The notes beneath the pieces are model-generated. The model had not been told where the DNA came from. It saw nothing but the letters and a program-made list of their open reading frames with translations, and did no database searches. Made by a program: the position numbers and the translations under genes. This document shows, in pieces, positions 10,431 to 19,596 of a stretch of DNA of 64,000 nt (its first letter is position 1; each line of letters begins with the position of its first letter). The DNA comes from Bradyrhizobium cajani (GTDB lineage: Bacteria > Pseudomonadota > Alphaproteobacteria > Rhizobiales > Xanthobacteraceae): NCBI RefSeq assembly GCF_009759665.1, contig NZ_WQNE01000003.1:62001-126000 (forward strand), written 5' to 3'.

Positions 10431-11981
10431 TCATCTCCTCTGCATTTCCGGCGACATCAACAGCAGCGCCAGCGCCTGCTGGCGCGACTCCGCGCGCTCG
10501 ATGGTTCGCCGCGTCTCGACGGAGGCCGCATCGGCAGCTGCGAATTCCAAGAGGTCGAGCGGATCGATGTTGTTGCCGAGACGGGCGCCCATTTGCGCCG
10601 CGATGTCGAGCCTCAGCTTCATGCCTTCCGGCGCTGCCCAGGCGGCGCTGGTATCCGGGAAACCGTTCGGCCCCGCCGGCGACCACAGCGGCTGGCCGAG
10701 CAAGTTCAGATTGTTGAGATAGAAGCCGGGATCCTCCGGCACGCGTGCGAGCAGCCGGCCGCTCGCGATCAGGAAATCGTAGGGCGATCGCATCTTGGTC
10801 AGCGGCGCGCGCCACGCCTCGTCGGAATCGACCAGCATTGTCGCCATCGCCTTGAGGTCGCCGTCGGTCCTGACGAAGACATCGCGCAGGCGCGCAACGA
10901 GCGCCGGCGGCGGGTCGTCGGCGACGAAGTGGCGAACGAACTTGGTGGCAATGAAGTTCGCGGTCGAGGGATGGCGCGCGATCTCGGCGAGCGCGGCCTC
11001 GCCCTGCGCGAGGCCGGTCGCCTCGTAGGTCTTGCCGAGCAGCGTGTGCGGCCCCGGCTGGTGCGCATTGACGTTGAACACGAAGGAGCCGGGCGTCCCC
11101 AGCTGCCCTTGCCGGCCGGCAAAGGTCCAGCCGGTGATGATGCGCGCGAGCGAGGTGACGTCTTCCTGCGTGTAGCCGCCGCCGACGCCGAGCGTATGCA
11201 GCTCCATGATCTCGCGCGCGAGATTCTCGTTCAGCCCGCGCTTGCGGTTTTGCCCCGCGCGCGAATCCGGCCCGAGCGATTGCTGGTTGTCGAGAAAGAA
11301 CAGCATCGCCGGATGCTGCTCGACCGCCTTGAGCATGTCGGTGAAGCGCCCGAGCACATGCGGCCTGATCGCCTCGCGCTCGAACGCGCCGGCCCAGATC
11401 CGCGCCAGTTCGCCCTTGCTGGCGGAGATGCAGAAATGGTTGGACCAGAACGCGACCAGCCGCTCGGTGAAACCGCATTCGACCAGCGTCGCGCGCTGCA
11501 ACCGCGCCAGCGCCTCGGCGCGAAAGGTCTTTTGAATGACGTTGAGCGGCTGCGGCGCCGGTTTGGCGGCCGGCGGCGCGGCGGCGCTGGGCTGCATGGC
11601 GTCTGGCTTCGCCGCAGTGTCGGCGGGCTTGGCGTCCGCCATCTGGCCGGCGATCTCCGTCGCCGCGGTGTTCAGCGAGAGATTGCGGCGGAGCCCGGGC
11701 TTCTGATCGGCCGGCGCCGGTTCGGGCGGGGCGCCGGCCTTGGCGGCCGCCTCGCGCGCCTGCTTGACCTTGTCCTGATAGGCGAACACGGCCTGGCCGA
11801 GTTGCGGCGTCGATTGCAGGCCGGGCGCCTCCAGCAGCACGCCGTTGGGACGGGCGAGTTCCGCCTTCACGAAGCCGCGCGGATCGGAGGCCGCGTTGAT
11901 GAGATCGCCGGATGCGCCACCGCGGGCACCGAGGCCAAAGCGATTGAGCGCAACGAGGGCTGCTTGCGAATCGCGGGCCAT
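10431..11981 (-). CDS. DUF1800 domain protein
   Basis: A 516-residue DUF1800 family protein. Typical features are the opening ALNRFGLGARGG, the central segment LVAFWSNHFCIS (about residue 180), NENLAREIMELHTLGVGGGY and the C-terminal ADAASVETRRTIERAES region. A Pro/Ala-rich linker (about residues 95-150) separates the N-terminal helix from the core. The start at 11981 has AAGGA 7-8 bases upstream; an earlier start at 12023 lacks one. It is immediately upstream of and translationally coupled to the Tat-exported DUF1501 gene (4-base overlap region), so the two probably act together in the envelope. No recognisable signal peptide on this protein. Confidence 0.87.
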   Translation of the reverse strand: MARDSQAALVALNRFGLGARGGASGDLINAASDPRGFVKAELARPNGVLLEAPGLQSTPQLGQAVFAYQDKVKQAREAAAKAGAPPEPAPADQKPGLRRNLSLNTAATEIAGQMADAKPADTAAKPDAMQPSAAAPPAAKPAPQPLNVIQKTFRAEALARLQRATLVECGFTERLVAFWSNHFCISASKGELARIWAGAFEREAIRPHVLGRFTDMLKAVEQHPAMLFFLDNQQSLGPDSRAGQNRKRGLNENLAREIMELHTLGVGGGYTQEDVTSLARIITGWTFAGRQGQLGTPGSFVFNVNAHQPGPHTLLGKTYEATGLAQGEAALAEIARHPSTANFIATKFVRHFVADDPPPALVARLRDVFVRTDGDLKAMATMLVDSDEAWRAPLTKMRSPYDFLIASGRLLARVPEDPGFYLNNLNLLGQPLWSPAGPNGFPDTSAAWAAPEGMKLRLDIAAQMGARLGNNIDPLDLLEFAAADAASVETRRTIERAESRQQALALLLMSPEMQRR

Positions 11982-12091
11982 CGATCTGTCCTTCGCGCCG
12001 TCGCGCTTTCCGATATCACGCACCTCGCATAATATACGGCGGCGGGAGATGAACCCGACATTAAAATGACGGCGAAGCTTCGGCGCAGATC

Positions 12092-12316
12092 ATGACAAAT
12101 TCGAAAGAACTTCCGTTGCAGGAGCCGCGCCCGCGCCGCCTCGCCTGTTCCCGCTGCGGCACCGAATTCGGCTGCGACCTCTCGGGCACCTGCTGGTGTG
12201 CGGAGGAAACCGCGCGGCTGCCGATGCCGGTCGAGGGCGAGGATTGTCTGTGCCGGGATTGTTTGCGGAAGGCGGCGGCGGAAGCCGTGCGTAGCCCGGA
12301 TGGAGCGCAAGCGTAA
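12092..12316 (+). CDS. Cysteine-rich CWC family protein
   Basis: A 74-residue protein with paired cysteines, CSRCGTEFGC (about 19-28), CWC (34-36) and CLCRDC (52-57), the pattern of the cysteine-rich CWC family, likely a small metal-binding (zinc ribbon-like) fold. The last eight residues (RSPDGAQA) and the stop codon come from a palindromic repeat that starts at 12291, so the native C-terminus may have been replaced. The gene is divergent from the DUF1800 gene. The ribosome site is poor. Function unknown. Confidence 0.75.
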   Translation: MTNSKELPLQEPRPRRLACSRCGTEFGCDLSGTCWCAEETARLPMPVEGEDCLCRDCLRKAAAEAVRSPDGAQA

Positions 12317-12375
12317 TCCGGGAATCGTTCCGCGGGCACCGGCCCCGGATTTCGCTTGCGCTCCATCCGGGCTAC
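12291..12375. repeat. Palindromic repeat, family F (GTAGCCCGGATGG type)
   Basis: An 85-base element with arms GTAGCCCGGATGGAGCGCAA and its near-perfect inverse ending TCCATCCGGGCTAC. Its left arm forms the 3' end of the CWC gene. Confidence 0.82.
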
Positions 12376-12417
12376 GAAGCTGCGTGTGAGGCACGAGATC
12401 ACGCTACACCCTCAGTG

Positions 12418-12543
12418 TCGTCCCGGCGAACGCCGGGACCCACACCGCGTGATGTATCGAGTGCGGGTGGTCGCAGTACCGAACGACGAGTCTTCGCCAA
12501 ACATTTCCTGTGGTTATGGGTCCCGGCGTTCGCCGGGACGACA
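12418..12543. repeat. Dispersed repeat, family B (126-bp element)
   Basis: Flanked by CGTCCCGGCGAACGCCGGGA and TCCCGGCGTTCGCCGGGACG. The interior (GCGGGTGGTCG, TCTTCGCCAAAC, GGTTATGGGTCC) is shared with 20060-20184, so it is a true repeated element and not only a hairpin. Confidence 0.82.
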
Positions 12544-12560
12544 TCGGGGAGGCGTGTGCC

Positions 12561-13259
12561 CTACACCGCATGCCCCGGCGATTTTCGCGCCATGCCGTCG
12601 AACGCGTCGAGCAGTTTTTCGCGCCAGGCGTAGACCGGATCGTCCGCCTCGAGCAGCTTGAACGGGCTCGTCACGCGCGCCCACTGAAAACCGCCGAACA
12701 CGATGTAGTCGGCATAGTTCGGCGCGCTGCCGCCGATGAAGGGCTGCTTCTTCAGGGTCTGCCGCATCACCTCCAGCGACTTGCGGAACGCGACGACGGC
12801 GGTGTCGCGGTTCGCCATGACCGTTTCCAGGCTCTTGCCGCCGAAGCGCGCCTCGCGCGACGTGCGGAAATAAGCGGCATCGATTTCAGCGAGATTCTTC
12901 GGGATGTCGGCGACGATCAACGGAAAGATGCCGCCGACGATCGCGATGTCGCCCCAGGCGTTGAGCATGCGCGCCATGGCGCGGCCGCCCTCGCCGCCGA
13001 ACAGCGACGGGCCGTCCGGAAAATTGTCTTCGAGATAGGTCGCGATCGTCCAGGAATCGACGACAGGCTTGTCATGATGCAACAGCACCGGGACCTTCTC
13101 CGAGCCGTGCGGCGCGATCGCGCTCTTCTCGGTGAAGCGCCAGGGCAGCGATTGCGCCGCCAGCCCCTTGTGCGCCAGCGCCATCCGCGTGCGCCAGCAA
13201 TACGGGCTGAACGGACGCGCGGCGTCGGTGCCGACGAGCTCGAAGAGTTTGAGTGACAT
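12561..13259 (-). CDS. Glutathione S-transferase family protein (omega/etherase-like)
   Basis: A 232-residue GST. N-terminal thioredoxin-like half: SPYCWRTRMALAHKGL (about 18-33; a Cys lies in the SPYC motif, as in omega-type GSTs), KVPVLL and VVDSWTIATYLED (Asp-Ser contacting glutathione). The C-terminal half is helical with PNYADYIVFGGFQWA. It resembles the beta-etherase-like GSTs that work on aryl ethers or glutathionyl conjugates, but no lignin-degradation genes are nearby. The start at ATG 13259 has GGAG about 9 bases upstream; in-frame sequence upstream of it is repeat DNA. Confidence 0.85.
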   Translation of the reverse strand: MSLKLFELVGTDAARPFSPYCWRTRMALAHKGLAAQSLPWRFTEKSAIAPHGSEKVPVLLHHDKPVVDSWTIATYLEDNFPDGPSLFGGEGGRAMARMLNAWGDIAIVGGIFPLIVADIPKNLAEIDAAYFRTSREARFGGKSLETVMANRDTAVVAFRKSLEVMRQTLKKQPFIGGSAPNYADYIVFGGFQWARVTSPFKLLEADDPVYAWREKLLDAFDGMARKSPGHAV

Positions 13260-13271
13260 GGCTGGTGCTCC

Positions 13272-13350
13272 GTCATTGCAAGCGCAGCGAAGCAATCCAG
13301 ACTGCCGCCGCGGAGACATTCTGGATTGCTTCGCATGCGCTCGCAATGAC
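13272..13350. repeat. Dispersed palindromic repeat, family C (GTCATTGC type)
   Basis: Arms GTCATTGC and GCAATGAC with an interior AAGCAATCCAGACTGCCGCC and TTCTGGATTGCTTCGC. A second copy with the same interior is at 48396-48479. Confidence 0.82.
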
Positions 13351-13383
13351 GATGTGGAGGGAGTTCGCCAAATCAACTTCTGT

Positions 13384-13484
13384 CGTCATGCCCCGCGAAG
13401 GCGGGGCATCCAGTACTCCGCGACGGTCGTGTGGCAAACCACCGCCGGTGTTTACTGGATCATCCGCCTTCGCGGATGATGACA
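13384..13484. repeat. Dispersed palindromic repeat, family G (GTCATGCCCCGCGAAGG type)
   Basis: Starts CGTCATGCCCCGCGAAGGCG, ends with the matching CCGCCTTCGCGGATGATGAC. One copy seen; the interior holds ATCCAGTACTCCGCGAC and the inverse TTTACTGGAT. Confidence 0.65.
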
Positions 13485-13497
13485 GCCGTTGCTTGGC

Positions 13498-13728
13498 TCA
13501 CCGCCCGTTCGCGCGCAGCAGCCTCTCGCCGTTCTCCGTCACCGCGATGATCAGCCCGTGGCCGGGCAACGTTTCGCGCGCGACGTAGCCGCGCTCAGCG
13601 GCGTCTTCCCAGATGGTGAGGCGCGGGCACGAAGTCTTCCAGGTCGCGATCACCTCGGCATAGGCGCGCGGCTCGCGTGCGACCCATTCGACGAAATCCA
13701 GCACCAGCGGATCGGCGTTACAGCTCAT
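13498..13728 (-). CDS. Small conserved hypothetical protein coupled to the TauE/SafE gene
   Basis: A 76-residue soluble protein, MSCNADPLVLDFVEWV..., without Cys pairs or membrane segments. The ATGA at 13728-13725 overlaps the stop of the TauE/SafE transporter gene, and GGGAGG is 7 bases upstream, so its translation is coupled to the transporter. The sequence (IWEDAAERGYVARETL, ITVAVTENGERLL-like end) resembles a compact winged-helix or small alpha/beta domain, but I do not recognise the family. Confidence 0.72.
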   Translation of the reverse strand: MSCNADPLVLDFVEWVAREPRAYAEVIATWKTSCPRLTIWEDAAERGYVARETLPGHGLIIAVTENGERLLRANGR

Positions 13729-14528
13729 TGCAAACCTCCCTTGTCGAAGGCCGCCAGCACCGGTGTGCGAACCATGAGCCAGCCGCCATAGGCGATGTAG
13801 TAGCAGGCGATGGTGGTGATCAGCCTGTTCGACCAGGCCATGAATTGCTGGTCGGTCATGGCCTCGAGGATGCGCCGCGCCAGGGTGGTGCCGAGCATGG
13901 AGGCTGCGATCGCGACGCCGGCGAGCACGGGATCGAGGCTCGCCGCCTGGTCGATGATGCCGCCGAAATAGATCAGCTTGGTGAAATGACTGACGAGCTG
14001 GCACATCGCCTTGGTCGCGACCTTCTCGCGCCGGCCGAAATCACCGCCGAGGAAGAAGGTGTCGAGCAGCGGGCCGGAGACGCCGGTCATCAACATCAGG
14101 CCCATGCAGATCGTGCCGTAGACCGTACCCTGCCAGAGACGGTCGGGATCCGGCTTGATGTTCGCGGGCAGCAGACGCGCCATGAACGGCGTCGCACCCA
14201 GCATCAGCAGCGCCATCGGCTTGTCCGGCACATAGCGGGTGAGAGACCAGAGCGCGAGCGCGACCGCACAGCCGACCAGATAGTTCGCCACCGGCCGCCA
14301 GCGGATATGCGCGCGCCACAGCAGGGCGCGCCAGCCGTTCGAGGCCATCTGCGTGATCGCGTGCAGCACCATCGCGGTCGGCAGCGGCATCAGGGCCAGC
14401 AGCACGCCGATCAGGATCAGCCCGCCCGCCATGCCGAACAGCCCCGACAGGAACGCGGTGGCAACCATCAGCAATCCGAGGGCAGCGATCATGAGGGACG
14501 TCACGGAGGTGATTCCTGTGGTGGGCAC
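13725..14528 (-). CDS. TauE/SafE family membrane transporter (sulfite/organosulfonate exporter-like)
   Basis: A 267-residue integral membrane protein with about eight hydrophobic helices. The family signature is seen in the first half (GLFGMAGGLILIGVLL, the G-x-GG-G motif of the first helix pair) and repeated in the second (TGVSGPLLDTFFLGG). TauE/SafE proteins move sulfite, sulfoacetate or related anions across the inner membrane. It is divergent from a LysR-type regulator (14609) and overlaps the small protein gene 13498-13728, which suggests a regulated operon. Substrate unproven. Confidence 0.86.
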   Translation of the reverse strand: MPTTGITSVTSLMIAALGLLMVATAFLSGLFGMAGGLILIGVLLALMPLPTAMVLHAITQMASNGWRALLWRAHIRWRPVANYLVGCAVALALWSLTRYVPDKPMALLMLGATPFMARLLPANIKPDPDRLWQGTVYGTICMGLMLMTGVSGPLLDTFFLGGDFGRREKVATKAMCQLVSHFTKLIYFGGIIDQAASLDPVLAGVAIAASMLGTTLARRILEAMTDQQFMAWSNRLITTIACYYIAYGGWLMVRTPVLAAFDKGGLQ

Positions 14529-14577
14529 GTGAGGGACGCAGGCTGTTTCACCCCGTCGCCCCGGCTAAAGCGCCTCT

Positions 14578-14589
14578 AGTTAAACAACT
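14578..14589. promoter_or_regulatory. Possible LysR-type operator dyad
   Basis: Short perfect dyad AGTT-AAAC-AACT in the AT-rich part of the region between the divergent tauE-like and lysR-like genes, where a LysR-type regulator normally binds. It is short, and only position and symmetry support it. Confidence 0.28.
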
Positions 14590-14608
14590 TGGAATTACTC
14601 TCATTCAT

Positions 14609-15598
14609 GTGCCTCGCTTGCCCCTCCTCCGCAAACTGAGTTATCTTGGCCTGGCATCAGCTTTCCTGAGGGTCGGACATTTGCGGCGGCTGCTGTTTCT
14701 CAACGGCATCAAGGCATTCGAGGCGGCGGCGCGGACCGGCAGCTTTGCTGCGGCCGGACTCGAACTGAGCGTGTCGGCGGCCGCGGTCAGCCGCATGGTG
14801 CACCTGCTCGAACATCGGCTCGGCGTCGCGCTGTTCGAACGCAAGGCCAACCGCCTGGTGCTGACGCAGGCCGGCCGCGCCTATCAGAGCGGGCTGACGC
14901 CGATCTTCGATGCGCTGGCGAGCCTCACCGCACAGGTGACGGCGCCCTCCAGCGTGCGCGTGCTGACCATCGGCGTCGGCCACACCTTTGCGATGCGCTG
15001 GCTGATCCCGCGCCTGTCGGAGTTCCGCAGCGAGGAGCCCGACATCGAGGTGCGCTTCACCACCGGCGGCGCGGCGGTGCCGTTCGGCGAGGACTGGAGC
15101 TGCGGCATCAAGCTCGGCACCGGCGACTGGCCGGGCCTCGTCGCCGAGCCGCTGTTTGCCGGCGACCTCACGCCGGTTTGCGTGCCCCGCCTCGCGAGCG
15201 GCCTGAAGCGGCCGGCCGATCTCAAGGGCCCGAGCCTGATCCGCGTCGCGCATTCGCCCGAGGACTGGCCGATCTGGCTCAAGGCCGCGAATCTGACGCG
15301 CATCAACGCGCGCGGGCCCGAGTTCCAGTTCTACGGCCAGGCCCTCCAGGCCGCCGCCGACGGGCTCGGCATCGCCATGGGCATCCGCCCCTATATCGAC
15401 GACGATCTCGCCGCCGGCCGCCTGGTGGCGCCGTTCGATCTCTCGGTGCCCAAGGGCATGCGCTGGTACCTGCTCTATCGCAGCTTCCAGACCGACCAGC
15501 GGGATTTCGCCGCGTTCCGCCGCTGGATCATGCGCGCGGCCTCCGAGCCCGCGACCCGCCCCGTCAGGCGCGTCGGCCGCGCCGCACCACGGAACTGA
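14609..15598 (+). CDS. LysR-family transcriptional regulator (GcvA-like)
   Basis: N-terminal winged helix-turn-helix: FLNGIKAFEAAARTGSFAAA, then LSVSAAAVSRMVHLLEHRLG and LFERKANRLVLTQAG, followed by a periplasmic-binding-type effector domain from about residue 115. GTG 14609 is the longest start (329 aa). However, TTG 14681 has GAGGG about 9 bases upstream and would begin near the standard family N-terminus (LRRLLFLNGIKAFE), giving 305 aa; I cannot decide between them. It is divergent from the TauE/SafE transporter, the likely target; the inducer would be a small anion or amino acid. Confidence 0.86.
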   Translation: MPRLPLLRKLSYLGLASAFLRVGHLRRLLFLNGIKAFEAAARTGSFAAAGLELSVSAAAVSRMVHLLEHRLGVALFERKANRLVLTQAGRAYQSGLTPIFDALASLTAQVTAPSSVRVLTIGVGHTFAMRWLIPRLSEFRSEEPDIEVRFTTGGAAVPFGEDWSCGIKLGTGDWPGLVAEPLFAGDLTPVCVPRLASGLKRPADLKGPSLIRVAHSPEDWPIWLKAANLTRINARGPEFQFYGQALQAAADGLGIAMGIRPYIDDDLAAGRLVAPFDLSVPKGMRWYLLYRSFQTDQRDFAAFRRWIMRAASEPATRPVRRVGRAAPRN

Positions 15599-15726
15599 CG
15601 CCCGCGAGGCAAAAAAGCCGGCGCCTTGTGAACGGCTTCACATACGCAAATCCGCAAACGTGGTCCCCTGCCCCTCCAACAACACGCTCGAGCAAGACAC
15701 TCGAACAGGACATTCTGGGGACTACA

Positions 15727-15951
15727 ATGGCGACCATCTACGACGGCTTTGACATCGAATCCTTCGAAGCAGGCAAGGGACTGTGGCATGCCCGTATCCG
15801 GCGCGCCGATTTCAGCCCGCTTGCCATCGACGGCGTGCTCTTCCCTGCCATGGAAGTCGGCTTCGCCTGGCCGGACCGCGACGCCGCGATCGCCGATGCC
15901 AAGCACCACATCGACCGCTTCCGCCGGCGGGCCGACAGCGACGACGAATAA
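15727..15951 (+). CDS. Small conserved hypothetical protein
   Basis: A 74-residue protein starting at ATG 15727 behind GGGGACTACA. The pattern MATIYDGFDIESFEAGKGLW then VGFAWPDRDAAIADAKHHID looks like a compact alpha/beta domain with a helical C-terminus; no signal peptide or membrane segment. It has normal codon use and a clear start, so I regard it as real. Function unknown. Confidence 0.7.
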   Translation: MATIYDGFDIESFEAGKGLWHARIRRADFSPLAIDGVLFPAMEVGFAWPDRDAAIADAKHHIDRFRRRADSDDE

Positions 15952-16000
15952 GAACACGGGATCTCAAGCACAGCGCGTCGCAAAGCGAGGAACCGGACGA

Positions 16001-16231
16001 ATGTCGGTCATCGAAATCGAAGCCACACCGCCGCAGAGAATCTACACACGGGCCGTGCTGTCGAATTGTCCGGAATGCGCTGGCGAGCTCGCCGTGGTCC
16101 GCGTGATCGGCGGTCGTGCCGGCTGCGAGTACTGGACCATGCGCTGCACCGATTGCGGCGGCATCCATCTCGACATCCTCACGCCAAATCAGGCGAGCGA
16201 GGATGACGGGGGGTCGCTGCCGGTGGCGTGA
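16001..16231 (+). CDS. Small zinc-ribbon-like protein, unknown
   Basis: A 76-residue protein with two CxxC pairs, NCPECAGEL (about 23-31) and [10 protein letters not shown] (about 49-58), which would fit a single zinc-ribbon. It begins [15 protein letters not shown] at ATG 16001; GAGG lies about 11 bases upstream. It follows the 74-residue gene by 49 bases and precedes uvrB by 94 bases. I do not recognise a family; a structural or nucleic-acid-binding role is possible. Confidence 0.68.
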   Translation: MSVIEIEATPPQRIYTRAVLSNCPECAGELAVVRVIGGRAGCEYWTMRCTDCGGIHLDILTPNQASEDDGGSLPVA

Positions 16232-16325
16232 GCGAAGGGGCCTGCTGCCAACCTGCTGTCAGCAGCCTGCATTGCGACGGGCATTCGCCCTTTCCCGCGG
16301 GGCGGACTCGTCCCATATTCGGGGC

Positions 16326-19244
16326 ATGGCGAAGAAACCTGCATCCCCCGAAAAGCCCGTCAAAACTCCCAAATCCAAAGCGCCAAAGTCAAAGGCGCAT
16401 CGCCCCGACGTGCAGCCGATCGCGCCGGCGCTGGCCGAACTGCTCAATCCCGCGATCAATCGCGGCGATGCCGGGCTCGGATCGGGCACCGGTCTCCAGC
16501 CGCCTCCGGACAATTCGCGTGACCGCCGCGCCGGGGGCGAGGCGGCGGCGCATCGCGCGCGCGCCTCGACGCCGAAGGAATTTCCGGCCGATCGTCCCGC
16601 CGGACTCGACGAAGCCCCGCAGGCCAATTACGGAACCTCGGCCACGATCCCGAAGCTCGATCCGGAACTGGCACGGCAGCTCGGACTGCCGACCGAGGAG
16701 GACGATGCCGAGGCGCTGGCGCGGCCGCCGCGTTCCAAGATGGAGGCGCTCGGCGTCAAGGCCACCGCGGACGCGCTGGAATCGCTGATCCGCGAGGGCC
16801 GCCCGGAGTTCCGCAAGGACGATGGCTCGATGCGGGTCTGGACGCCGCATCGGCCGCCGCGCCCGGAAAAGTCCGAAGGCGGCGTGCGCTTCGAGATCAA
16901 GTCGGCCTACGAGCCCAAGGGCGACCAGCCGACCGCGATCGCCGAGCTGGTCGAGGGCATCAACCGCAACGACCGTTCGCAGGTGCTGCTGGGCGTCACC
17001 GGCTCGGGCAAGACCTACACCATGGCCAAGGTGATCGAGGCGACGCAGCGCCCGGCGCTGATCCTGGCGCCGAACAAGACGCTTGCCGCGCAGCTCTATG
17101 GCGAGTTCAGGAATTTCTTCCCGGACAACGCGGTCGAGTATTTCGTCTCGTACTACGACTACTACCAGCCGGAAGCCTACGTCCCCCGCACCGACACCTA
17201 TATCGAGAAGGACTCCTCCATCAACGAGCAGATCGACCGCATGCGTCACTCGGCGACGCGCGCGCTGCTCGAGCGCGACGACGTCATCATCGTCGCCTCG
17301 GTGTCCTGCATCTACGGTATCGGCTCGGTCGAGACCTACACCGCGATGACCTTCGCGCTGAAGAAGGGCGAGCGTATCGACCAGCGCCAGCTCATCGCCG
17401 ACCTCGTCGCGCTCCAGTACAAGCGCACCCAGGCCGATTTCACCCGCGGCACCTTCCGGGTCCGCGGCGACGTCATCGACATCTTCCCGGCGCACTATGA
17501 GGACCGCGCCTGGCGCGTGAACCTGTTCGGCGACACCGTGGAGAACATCGAGGAGTTCGATCCGCTCACCGGCCACAAGCAGGACGAGCTCGAATTCATC
17601 AAGATCTACGCCAATTCGCACTATGTGACGCCGCGCCCGACCTTGGTGCAGGCGATCAAGTCGATCAAATCAGAATTGAAGCAGCGGCTCGACCAGCTCC
17701 ACGACCAGGGACGCCTGCTCGAGGCGCAGCGGCTGGAGCAGCGCACCACGTTCGATCTCGAGATGATGGAGGCGACGGGGAGCTGCGCCGGCATCGAGAA
17801 CTATTCACGTTACCTCACCGGACGCCGGCCGGGCGAGCCGCCGCCGACGCTGTTCGAATACGTCCCCGACAATGCGCTGATCTTCGCCGACGAGAGCCAC
17901 GTCACCATCCCGCAGATCGGCGCCATGTTCCGCGGCGACTTCCGCCGCAAGGCGACGCTGGCCGAATACGGCTTCCGCCTGCCCTCCTGCATGGACAACC
18001 GCCCCTTGCGCTTCGAGGAGTGGGACATGATGCGGCCGCAGACGGTTGCGGTGTCGGCGACGCCGAGCGGCTGGGAGCTCAACGAGAGCGGCGGCGTGTT
18101 CGTCGAGCAGGTGATCCGCCCCACCGGGCTGATCGATCCGCCCGTCGACATCCGCCCCGCCCGCACCCAGGTGGACGATCTCGTCGGCGAGGTCCGCGCC
18201 ACCGCGCAGGCCGGCTATCGCTCGCTGATCACGGTGCTGACCAAGCGCATGGCGGAGGACCTCACCGAATATCTGCACGAGCAGGGCATTCGCGTCCGCT
18301 ACATGCACAGCGACATCGACACCATCGAGCGCATCGAGATCATCCGCGATCTTCGTCTGGGCGCCTTCGACGCGCTGGTCGGCATCAACCTGTTGCGCGA
18401 AGGCCTCGACATTCCCGAATGCGCGCTGGTCGCGATTCTGGATGCCGACAAGGAAGGCTTCCTGCGCAGCGAGACGTCGCTGATCCAGACCATCGGCCGC
18501 GCCGCGCGCAACGTCGACGGCAAGGTGATCCTCTATGCCGACAGCATGACCGGCTCGATGGAGCGCGCCATCGCCGAGACCAACCGCCGCCGCGAGAAGC
18601 AGGTCGAGTACAACAATGCCAACGGCATCACGCCGGAGAGCGTGAAGAAGCAGATCGGCGACATCCTCAACTCCGTCTACGAGCGCGACCACGTGCTGGT
18701 CGAGGTCGGCGGCCATGACATGACCGACGACGTGATCTCCATTGGCCACAACTTCGAAGCCGTGCTCGCCGATCTCGAAACAAGGATGCGGGAAGCCGCC
18801 GCCGACCTGAACTTCGAGGAAGCCGCCCGCCTGCGCGACGAAGTCAAGCGCCTGCGCGCCACCGAGCTCGCCGTGGTGGACGATCCCACCGCCAAGCAGC
18901 GCGCAGTCGCGGGCAAGGCCGGCGCCTATGCCGGCACGAAGAAATACGGCGACGCCGCGAACCTGCCGGTCAGCGCCATGAAGAAGAAGACCGTCAGCTC
19001 CGCGCTGAAGGCGAGCGGTGGAGGCTCTGGCGGTTCGAAAGTGCACAAGCCGCATCTCGACGAGATGCACGGCCCGGAGTCATTGCCCTATCGCGAGAAG
19101 CAGACGCTGCCGTCAAAGCCGTTCGGCAGCACCAGCCGGATCATCCAGCCGACGGACTCAAGGCAATCGGGGCCGGAATTCGGCCCGGCGCCGAAGTCGA
19201 CGGGCGGGGCGCCGGGGCGACGCGGGGGATGGAAGAAGAGGTAG
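16326..19244 (+). CDS. uvrB: UvrABC excinuclease subunit B
   Basis: A 972-residue UvrB, the helicase-like damage-verifying subunit of nucleotide excision repair. The Walker A GVTGSGKT is at residues 223-230 (residues 39-46 in E. coli UvrB), so the N-terminal extension is about 184 residues, rich in Ala/Pro/Arg/Lys. The DNA-clamping beta-hairpin [12 protein letters not shown] follows, then helicase motifs ([29 protein letters not shown]). The C-terminal UVR motif ([17 protein letters not shown]) that binds UvrC lies near 835, followed by a basic Gly/Ser/Lys-rich tail. No start further downstream has a ribosome site that I can see. UvrC is at 50798-52861. Confidence 0.96.
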   Translation: MAKKPASPEKPVKTPKSKAPKSKAHRPDVQPIAPALAELLNPAINRGDAGLGSGTGLQPPPDNSRDRRAGGEAAAHRARASTPKEFPADRPAGLDEAPQANYGTSATIPKLDPELARQLGLPTEEDDAEALARPPRSKMEALGVKATADALESLIREGRPEFRKDDGSMRVWTPHRPPRPEKSEGGVRFEIKSAYEPKGDQPTAIAELVEGINRNDRSQVLLGVTGSGKTYTMAKVIEATQRPALILAPNKTLAAQLYGEFRNFFPDNAVEYFVSYYDYYQPEAYVPRTDTYIEKDSSINEQIDRMRHSATRALLERDDVIIVASVSCIYGIGSVETYTAMTFALKKGERIDQRQLIADLVALQYKRTQADFTRGTFRVRGDVIDIFPAHYEDRAWRVNLFGDTVENIEEFDPLTGHKQDELEFIKIYANSHYVTPRPTLVQAIKSIKSELKQRLDQLHDQGRLLEAQRLEQRTTFDLEMMEATGSCAGIENYSRYLTGRRPGEPPPTLFEYVPDNALIFADESHVTIPQIGAMFRGDFRRKATLAEYGFRLPSCMDNRPLRFEEWDMMRPQTVAVSATPSGWELNESGGVFVEQVIRPTGLIDPPVDIRPARTQVDDLVGEVRATAQAGYRSLITVLTKRMAEDLTEYLHEQGIRVRYMHSDIDTIERIEIIRDLRLGAFDALVGINLLREGLDIPECALVAILDADKEGFLRSETSLIQTIGRAARNVDGKVILYADSMTGSMERAIAETNRRREKQVEYNNANGITPESVKKQIGDILNSVYERDHVLVEVGGHDMTDDVISIGHNFEAVLADLETRMREAAADLNFEEAARLRDEVKRLRATELAVVDDPTAKQRAVAGKAGAYAGTKKYGDAANLPVSAMKKKTVSSALKASGGGSGGSKVHKPHLDEMHGPESLPYREKQTLPSKPFGSTSRIIQPTDSRQSGPEFGPAPKSTGGAPGRRGGWKKR

Positions 19245-19596
19245 CGGCTGCATCTGCGCCAGTGGGGACTATGGATTCCGGGCTCGCCGCGTTGCGGCGC
19301 CCCGGAATGACGGGCCTCCTCACCCCACACTCGCCGTCCCCGACAGCAGCAGCACGATGGTCACGAGCTGGAGCGAAGCCACTGGCTGGGCGCGAAGCGT
19401 CATCGCCGGGGCGTAGCGACCGCCATGAATTCGTGTACGCCGATACGAACACAACCCATAATTGCACCCCATGAACCTGGCATTGCGCCCGCGCGTCATA
19501 TCGTCTGCAACAGCCCTGTGGTTTTGCGGATTGCCGCTGCGCGACGACGCGCGTTAGCGTCGCGCCACGCCGCGGGGCCATAAGAGGACGGGCGGA
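19245..19596. other. Intergenic region after uvrB
   Basis: A 352-base gap. A partial family A repeat lies at 19262-19312. A reverse-strand frame ending near 19322 codes for a short hydrophobic peptide without a ribosome site; I do not call it a gene. No other structure seen. Confidence 0.5.
19262..19312. repeat. Partial family A repeat
   Basis: Right half of the family A element: GGATTCCGGGCTCGCCGCGT then CGCCCCGGAATGACGG. The left half is missing. Confidence 0.6.

Noticed and set aside
10429-11478. N-terminal extension of the DUF1501 frame
   Set aside because: The extension lies in another frame of the DUF1800 gene; the Tat signal and ribosome site fix the start at 10428.
10593-12032. 479-codon plus-strand frame
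   Set aside because: Mirror of the DUF1800 gene; same composition artefact.
17805-19070. 421-codon minus-strand frame
   Set aside because: Shadow of uvrB; the plus strand has the motifs.
19322-19482. Short minus-strand frame with a hydrophobic end (TLRAQPVASLQLVTIVLLLS)
   Set aside because: About 27 residues from the only ATG with the hydrophobic part; no ribosome site, and the upstream frame is not coherent. Could be a relic, but not supportable.
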